Below are positions 8,370 through 12,199 of a stretch of 12,199 nucleotides of DNA, piece after piece; positions within the stretch are counted from its first letter, which is position 1; every line of letters starts with the position of its first letter. Position numbers and translations under genes: made by a program. Source of the DNA: an uncultured Burkholderiaceae bacterium (GTDB lineage Bacteria; Pseudomonadota; Gammaproteobacteria; Burkholderiales; Burkholderiaceae_C). The notes beneath the pieces are model-generated. The model did not search any database and had not been told where the DNA came from. It saw nothing but the letters and a program-made list of their open reading frames with translations. The stretch lies in assembly GCA_938022295.1 (NCBI GenBank), contig CALIDR010000076.1, positions 1-12,199 on the forward strand. Direction: 5' to 3'.

Positions 8370-10307
8370 ATGCCGACCAAGTCGACCGCGAAGAAGTGCA
8401 GCGCATCCGCCACCGGAAGCGCCGCCCGCCGCCAGCGCACCCCACCCGCGTGGAAGCGCGTCGCCCGCCCCGACGCGATCGACTTCCGCGATCGCTGGTA
8501 CACGCCGAGCGTGGCCGTCACGCCGCACGCGACGCTGTTTCCCGAGGTCGGGCTGCCGGTCAAGGACCAGGGCGAGACGAACGCCTGCACCGGCTTCGCG
8601 CTGTCGCTCGTCGTCGAGCACCTGCTGCGCAAGGCCGGGCGCGAGGCGGCGCCGGCGATCAGCCCGTACATGCTGTACTCGATGGCGCGCCGCTACGACG
8701 AGTTCCCGGGCTCGAAGGCCGACGAGGGGTCGAGCCTGCGCGGTGCGCTCAAGGGCTGGTTCAAGCACGGCGCGAGCCGGCTGGACCTGTTCGACGCGCT
8801 CGAGATGCCGCCGGCGGCCGACCGCATCGAGGACGACTGGTGGTACGACGCGGTGCGCCGGCCGCTGGGCGCGTACTACCGCATCGCGCCGAACCAGCTG
8901 CCGGACATGCACGCCGCGCTCAACGAGGTCGGCATCCTCTACGTCAGCTGCGGCTGCCACAGCGGCTGGGACGAGGGCATCGAGTGCGAGCCGATGGCGC
9001 AGCGCCCGAGCGGCTTCGACGAGGTGTGGGAGATCCCGGTGCGCGGCGGCGAGGCCGAGCACCCCGGCCACGCGTTCGCGATCGTCGGCTACAACGAGCG
9101 CGGCTTCCTGATCCAGAACTCGTGGGGCCCGGCGTGGGGCTCGCACGGCTACGCCGTGCTGACCTACGACGACTGGCTCGCCAACGCGATGGACTGCTGG
9201 GTGGCGCAGCTCGGCGTCGTCACGCAGGACCACCGCGAGCTCGCGCGCGCCGAATCGCTGCGCCGCGACCGCCGCACCGGCAAGGTCGTGCTCGCCGCCA
9301 GCGAGGTGCTGCGCCACCGCGAGCTGGCGCCGTTCGTCCTCAACATGGGCAACAACGGGGCGCTGAGCAACAGCGGCGAGTTCCGCACCACGCCCGACGA
9401 CGTGCGCGCGATCGCCGACGTGCAGCTCGCCCGCGCCCGGCGCGAGTGGGGGCTGGAAGACGGCACCGTCGACGTGTGCGTGTTCGCGCACGGCGGGCTC
9501 GTGGGCGAGAAAGCGGCCGCCGAGGTGGCCGCGCGGTGGATCCCGTTCCTCTACGAGCGGCGGATCTTCCCGGTGTTCCTGATGTGGGAGACCGACTTCT
9601 GGTCGACGCTGAAGGGCCTGGTCGCCGACGCCGCGCGCGGCGTGCCGCGCACGACGGCCGCGGGGGCGGCGATCGAGCGCTGGTGGAACCGGCGCCTGGA
9701 GCGCTGGCTCGCCAGGCCGGGCACGGCGCTGTGGGGCGAGATGAAGCAGAACGCCGACGCGATCAGCCTGTACCGCGACGGCGTGGCCGACGACCGGCAG
9801 GCCGGCGCCGTGCTGCTGTACCGCCACTTCAAGCACCACGTGAAGAACAAGGACGTGCGGATGCACTTCGTCGGCCACTCGGCGGGCAGCATCGTCGGCA
9901 GCCTGATGCTCGAGCGCGGCGTCGAGGACGGGATGCGCTTCGAGTCGGTGAGCTTCCTCGCGCCGGCGGTGCGCGTCGACACGTTCGAGCGCACCGTGGT
10001 GCCGCTGCTGAAAAAGGGGCGCATCGGCCGCTACCAGCAGTTCTCGCTGACCGAGCGCGCCGAGGAGGACGACCCGACGTGCCAGCCCTACCGGCGCTCG
10101 CTGCTGTACCTCGTCAGCGAGTCGTTCGAAGGCGGCAGCCGGGTGCCGATCCTCGGCCTCGAGCGCGACGCCAGGGCCGTGCTGGACGGGCTGGAACACG
10201 CGGTGCTGCACCGCGCGCCGGGCCCGAAGAGCGCCGCGACGACGCACGGCGGCTTCGACGAGGACGCGGCGACGATGCAGCAGGTGCTGAAGTTCATCCG
10301 CGGCTGA
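8370..10307 (+). CDS. Papain-like (C1) cysteine peptidase fused to an alpha/beta-hydrolase
   Basis: This 645-aa protein has no signal peptide; the N-terminus (1-30) is basic and disordered, so it is likely cytoplasmic. The peptidase domain spans about 35-285. It has LPVKDQGETNACTGFAL with oxyanion Gln67 and nucleophile Cys73, HPGHAFAIVGY with His234, and FLIQNSWGPAWGSHGYAVL with Asn250. These residues complete a papain-type site. There is no inhibitory propeptide. The second domain (about 365-645) has VFAHGGL (His374-Gly-Gly, oxyanion-type), PVFLMWETDFWSTL (401-414), the nucleophile elbow FVGHSAGSIVG with Ser504, and a late His626 in THGGFDED as candidate catalytic His. The acid residue is uncertain. 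One chain thus carries two intact-looking hydrolytic sites of different classes, esterase/lipase-like and protease. It is the last gene of the plus-strand cassette, 87 bases after the NTPase, and would be the effector if the cassette is a conflict or signalling system. The domain calls are solid; the joint role is inferred. Confidence 0.88.
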   Translation: MPTKSTAKKCSASATGSAARRQRTPPAWKRVARPDAIDFRDRWYTPSVAVTPHATLFPEVGLPVKDQGETNACTGFALSLVVEHLLRKAGREAAPAISPYMLYSMARRYDEFPGSKADEGSSLRGALKGWFKHGASRLDLFDALEMPPAADRIEDDWWYDAVRRPLGAYYRIAPNQLPDMHAALNEVGILYVSCGCHSGWDEGIECEPMAQRPSGFDEVWEIPVRGGEAEHPGHAFAIVGYNERGFLIQNSWGPAWGSHGYAVLTYDDWLANAMDCWVAQLGVVTQDHRELARAESLRRDRRTGKVVLAASEVLRHRELAPFVLNMGNNGALSNSGEFRTTPDDVRAIADVQLARARREWGLEDGTVDVCVFAHGGLVGEKAAAEVAARWIPFLYERRIFPVFLMWETDFWSTLKGLVADAARGVPRTTAAGAAIERWWNRRLERWLARPGTALWGEMKQNADAISLYRDGVADDRQAGAVLLYRHFKHHVKNKDVRMHFVGHSAGSIVGSLMLERGVEDGMRFESVSFLAPAVRVDTFERTVVPLLKKGRIGRYQQFSLTERAEEDDPTCQPYRRSLLYLVSESFEGGSRVPILGLERDARAVLDGLEHAVLHRAPGPKSAATTHGGFDEDAATMQQVLKFIRG

Positions 10308-10403
10308 GCCGCGGCGGCGTCTCGAGGAAGCGCCGGGCCGCCCCAGGCCTCCTCGACCCCCGCGGGGGGCGGGCCGGGCGCAGCCTGGCCCTGGGGGCCG
10401 TCT

Positions 10404-10436
10404 CGAGGAAGCGCCGGGCCGCCCCAGGCTTCCTCG
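10404..10436. terminator. Perfect 9-bp palindrome in repeat copy 2
   Basis: Bases 10404-10412 (cgaggaagc) pair with 10428-10436 (gcttcctcg) across a 15-base GC-rich loop. The equivalent in copy 1 is 10323-10331 with 10347-10355, with one mismatch. Between convergent genes, a bidirectional terminator role is reasonable, although no T-run is present. Confidence 0.45.
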
Positions 10437-10451
10437 ACCCCCGCGGGGGGT

Positions 10452-10472
10452 GGGCCGGGCGCAGCCCGGCCC
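10452..10472. terminator. Perfect 9-bp, 3-base-loop hairpin between convergent genes
   Basis: Bases 10452-10460 (gggccgggc) pair with 10464-10472 (gcccggccc) around gca. Copy 1 has the same hairpin at 10371-10391 with one G-T pair. It begins 10 bases beyond the M24 stop when read on the minus strand. It is the same stem as the one after ettA. It probably acts as a factor-aided terminator or 3'-end stabiliser. Confidence 0.5.
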
Positions 10473-10481
10473 TGGGGGCCG

Positions 10482-12199
10482 TCACAGCGGCGCGGTGCGC
10501 GCCAGCAGCCAGGCCAGCGCCGTGCCGTCCAGGCGCGGCGCGAGGCGGCCGCGCACCGTCGCGTGGTAGCGGTTCAGCCAGTCGATCTCGTCGGCGCGCA
10601 GCAGCCCGCGGTCGAGCGTGCGGGTGTCGATCGGGCACAGCGTCAGCGTCTCGAACTCGAGGAACTCGCCGAACTCCTCGGCCGGGTCGATCGGCGCGGG
10701 CACAGCGAGCACGAGGTTCTCGATGCGCACCCCCCAGCGCCCGGGGCGGTACAGCCCGGGCTCGATCGACGTGATCATGCCCGGCTCCATCGCCATCGCC
10801 GGCTCGGGCGCGGCGCGGCTGATCGACTGCGGGCCCTCGTGCACGTTGAGGAAGTAGCCCACGCCGTGGCCGGTGCCGTGCCCGAAGTCGAGCCCGTGGG
10901 CCCACAGCGGCGCGCGAGCGAGCGCGTCCAGCGCCGGCGACAGCGTGCCGCGCGGGAAGCGCGCGCGGCTGAGCGCGATCGTGCCCTGCAGCACGCGCGT
11001 GACGTCGCGGCGCACGGCGTCGCCGACGGTGCCCACCGGCCACACGCGCGTGATGTCGGTCGTGCCGCCGAGGTACTGGCCGCCGGAGTCGATCAGCAGC
11101 AGCCCGTCGCCCTCGATCGCGGCGTGGGCGGCGGGCGTGGCGCGGTAGTGCGGCATCGCGCCGTTGGCGGCGAAGCCGGCGATCGTCGGGAAGCTCGGGC
11201 CGACGAAGCCGGGGCGCCGCGCGCGCTCGGCGGTGAGCCACTCGTCGACGGTGAGCTCGGTGAGCCGCTCGCCGGCGGCCAGCGCAGCCTCGAAGCGGGC
11301 GTAGAAGCGGCACATCGCCACGCCGTCCTCGATCATCGTCTCGCGCACGAATGCCGCCTCGGCGTCGGTCTTGCGGCTCTTGGCGAGCGTGCTCGGGTTC
11401 ACCGCCTCGACGACCTTCACGCCCGCGGGCACCGCCTCGCGCAGGCCGAGCGTGACGCGCTTGGGGTCCAGCAGCAGCGTCGATCCGGCCGGCAGCGCGG
11501 CCAGCGCCGCCGCGGCGTCGGCGTAGTCGGCCACACGGACGCCGTCGGCGGCGAGCGCGGCGGCGAGCGCGGCATCGACCTTGCCGGCGCCGACGAACAG
11601 CGTCGCGCCGGCGGCGTCGACGAGCAGGTGGGCGAGGAAGACGGGGTTGTAGTCGACGTCGGCGCCGCGCAGGTTGGTGATCCACGCGACGTCGTCGACC
11701 GTGCTGACGAGGTGGTGCGTGGCGCCGAGGCGCGCCATCGCCTCGCGCACCTGGGCGAGCTTGGCCGCGCGGGCGACGGCCGCGTGCGGTGGGCGGTGCT
11801 CGTAGACGGGCGCGGCGGGCAGCGGCGGGCGGTCGTCCCACGCCTCGGCGAGCAGGTCCAGGTCGGTGCGCAGCACGGCGCCCGCCTTCTCGAGCGCGCC
11901 CTTCAGCTGCTGCGCCGCCGCGAGGCCGAGCACCTGGCCGTCGACGCACACCGTCTCGCCGGGCTTGACGCGGCTGGCGAGCCAGTCGACGTGGTGCGTC
12001 GCCGCGCCGGTGGGGATCCTCACCAGCGCGATGCCGGTGCCTTCGAGCTCGACTTCGGCCTGCACCCAGTAGCGGCTGTCGGCGAACAGGGCCGCTTCGG
12101 TCGGCGTGACGACGAGCGTGCCCATCGAGCCGGTGAAGCCCGACAGCCACACCCGGCCCTGCCAGCGCGCCGGCAGGTACTCCGACAGGTGCGGGTCGC
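10482..12199 (-). CDS. M24B metallopeptidase, Xaa-Pro aminopeptidase (aminopeptidase P) family; 5' end off window
   Basis: This enzyme removes N-terminal residues preceding proline, using two divalent metal ions (usually Mn), in the cytoplasm. The reading frame stays open through the right edge (DPHLSEYLPARWQGR before the GTG at 12152), so the true start lies outside and about 572 codons are visible; large members of this family have roughly 600. The N-terminal creatinase-like domains include WLSGFTGSMGTLVVT and ADSRYWVQAE. Numbered from that GTG, the catalytic pita-bread domain has all five metal ligands: Asp355 (LLIDSGGQY), Asp366 (GTTDITRVW), His429 (GHGTGHGVGYFLNVHEG), Glu464 (TSIEPGLY) and Glu478 (RIENLVL). 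It also has the substrate-site motif NGAMPHY (His335). It is convergent with the peptidase-hydrolase gene across the 81-bp repeats. It is an ordinary housekeeping gene, partial only because of the window edge. Confidence 0.95.
   Translation of the reverse strand, partial: DPHLSEYLPARWQGRVWLSGFTGSMGTLVVTPTEAALFADSRYWVQAEVELEGTGIALVRIPTGAATHHVDWLASRVKPGETVCVDGQVLGLAAAQQLKGALEKAGAVLRTDLDLLAEAWDDRPPLPAAPVYEHRPPHAAVARAAKLAQVREAMARLGATHHLVSTVDDVAWITNLRGADVDYNPVFLAHLLVDAAGATLFVGAGKVDAALAAALAADGVRVADYADAAAALAALPAGSTLLLDPKRVTLGLREAVPAGVKVVEAVNPSTLAKSRKTDAEAAFVRETMIEDGVAMCRFYARFEAALAAGERLTELTVDEWLTAERARRPGFVGPSFPTIAGFAANGAMPHYRATPAAHAAIEGDGLLLIDSGGQYLGGTTDITRVWPVGTVGDAVRRDVTRVLQGTIALSRARFPRGTLSPALDALARAPLWAHGLDFGHGTGHGVGYFLNVHEGPQSISRAAPEPAMAMEPGMITSIEPGLYRPGRWGVRIENLVLAVPAPIDPAEEFGEFLEFETLTLCPIDTRTLDRGLLRADEIDWLNRYHATVRGRLAPRLDGTALAWLLARTAPL

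Larger units (their letters stand above)
10319..10480. repeat. Two tandem copies of an 81-bp palindromic intergenic repeat
   Basis: The copies lie at 10319-10399 and 10400-10480 and differ at only 3 of 81 positions. Each contains two inverted repeats: cgaggaagc with gcttcctcg (one mismatch in copy 1), and gggccgggc-gca-gcccggccc (a T in place of C in copy 1, giving a G-T pair). The unit is a multiple of 3, so the frames crossing it stay open and show a false 27-residue protein repeat. The block fills the space between the convergent peptidase-hydrolase and M24 genes, ending 1 base before the first base of the M24 stop. An inverted, truncated relative follows ettA at 3151-3187. Confidence 0.9.

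Noticed and set aside
10319..10480. A 27-residue protein repeat at the end of overlapping frames
   Set aside because: It is only the translation of the 81-bp DNA repeat, which lies after the peptidase-hydrolase stop and before the M24 stop.
7385..10774. 1129-codon open plus-strand frame
   Set aside because: Runs out of frame through the NTPase and peptidase-hydrolase genes, both with clear catalytic motifs, and passes through the 81-bp repeats. Low-complexity basic translation.
10294..12150. 618-codon minus-strand frame opposite or overlapping the M24 gene
   Set aside because: Out of frame with the M24 metallopeptidase, whose five metal ligands are all present; the translation is Arg/Ala-rich with no domain.

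Overview
The window is very GC-rich and codes almost entirely with G/C third positions. EttA, the PA2779/PA2778 pair and an intergenic palindromic repeat of the kind common between convergent genes in such genomes suggest a Burkholderiales-type betaproteobacterium (Rubrivivax/Leptothrix/Methylibium-like). That placement is inference; no rRNA or other phylogenetic marker is present.

Layout. Bases 1-978 hold no gene I can defend: four strong hairpins in the first 138 bases, then short coding-like stretches in conflicting frames. A small minus-strand gene (979-1188, 69 aa, unrecognised) is divergent from ettA (1484-3148, ABC-F translation factor). A hairpin followed by a T-rich run lies just ahead of ettA. 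After ettA come a dispersed GC-rich hairpin repeat and a two-gene unit: a PA2779-family small membrane protein (3259-3651) and a PA2778-family C39-like cysteine peptidase lipoprotein with a TPR-like tail (3655-4608). Then follows a three-gene plus-strand cassette: an exported or membrane protein with a Cys triplet, Pro-rich stretch, coiled coil and C-terminal membrane hairpin (4770-5516); a 915-aa P-loop NTPase with a hydrophobic insertion between Walker A and Walker B, as in KAP NTPases (5535-8282); and a 645-aa fusion of a papain-like cysteine peptidase to an alpha/beta-hydrolase with a GHSAG nucleophile elbow (8370-10307). An 81-bp tandem repeat with palindromes separates this cassette from a convergent M24B (Xaa-Pro aminopeptidase-type) gene (10482 to beyond the right edge).

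How the genes may work together. ettA and the M24 peptidase are ordinary housekeeping genes. PA2778/PA2779 is a known conserved pair of uncertain role. The candidate system is the cassette at 4770-10307. Its parts are a membrane-anchored partner, a membrane-associated NTPase that could sense or switch, and a cytoplasmic two-headed hydrolase (protease plus esterase/lipase-like) that could be the effector. That layout resembles NTPase-plus-effector conflict systems, but no function is demonstrated by the sequence. I do not recognise it as a named system.
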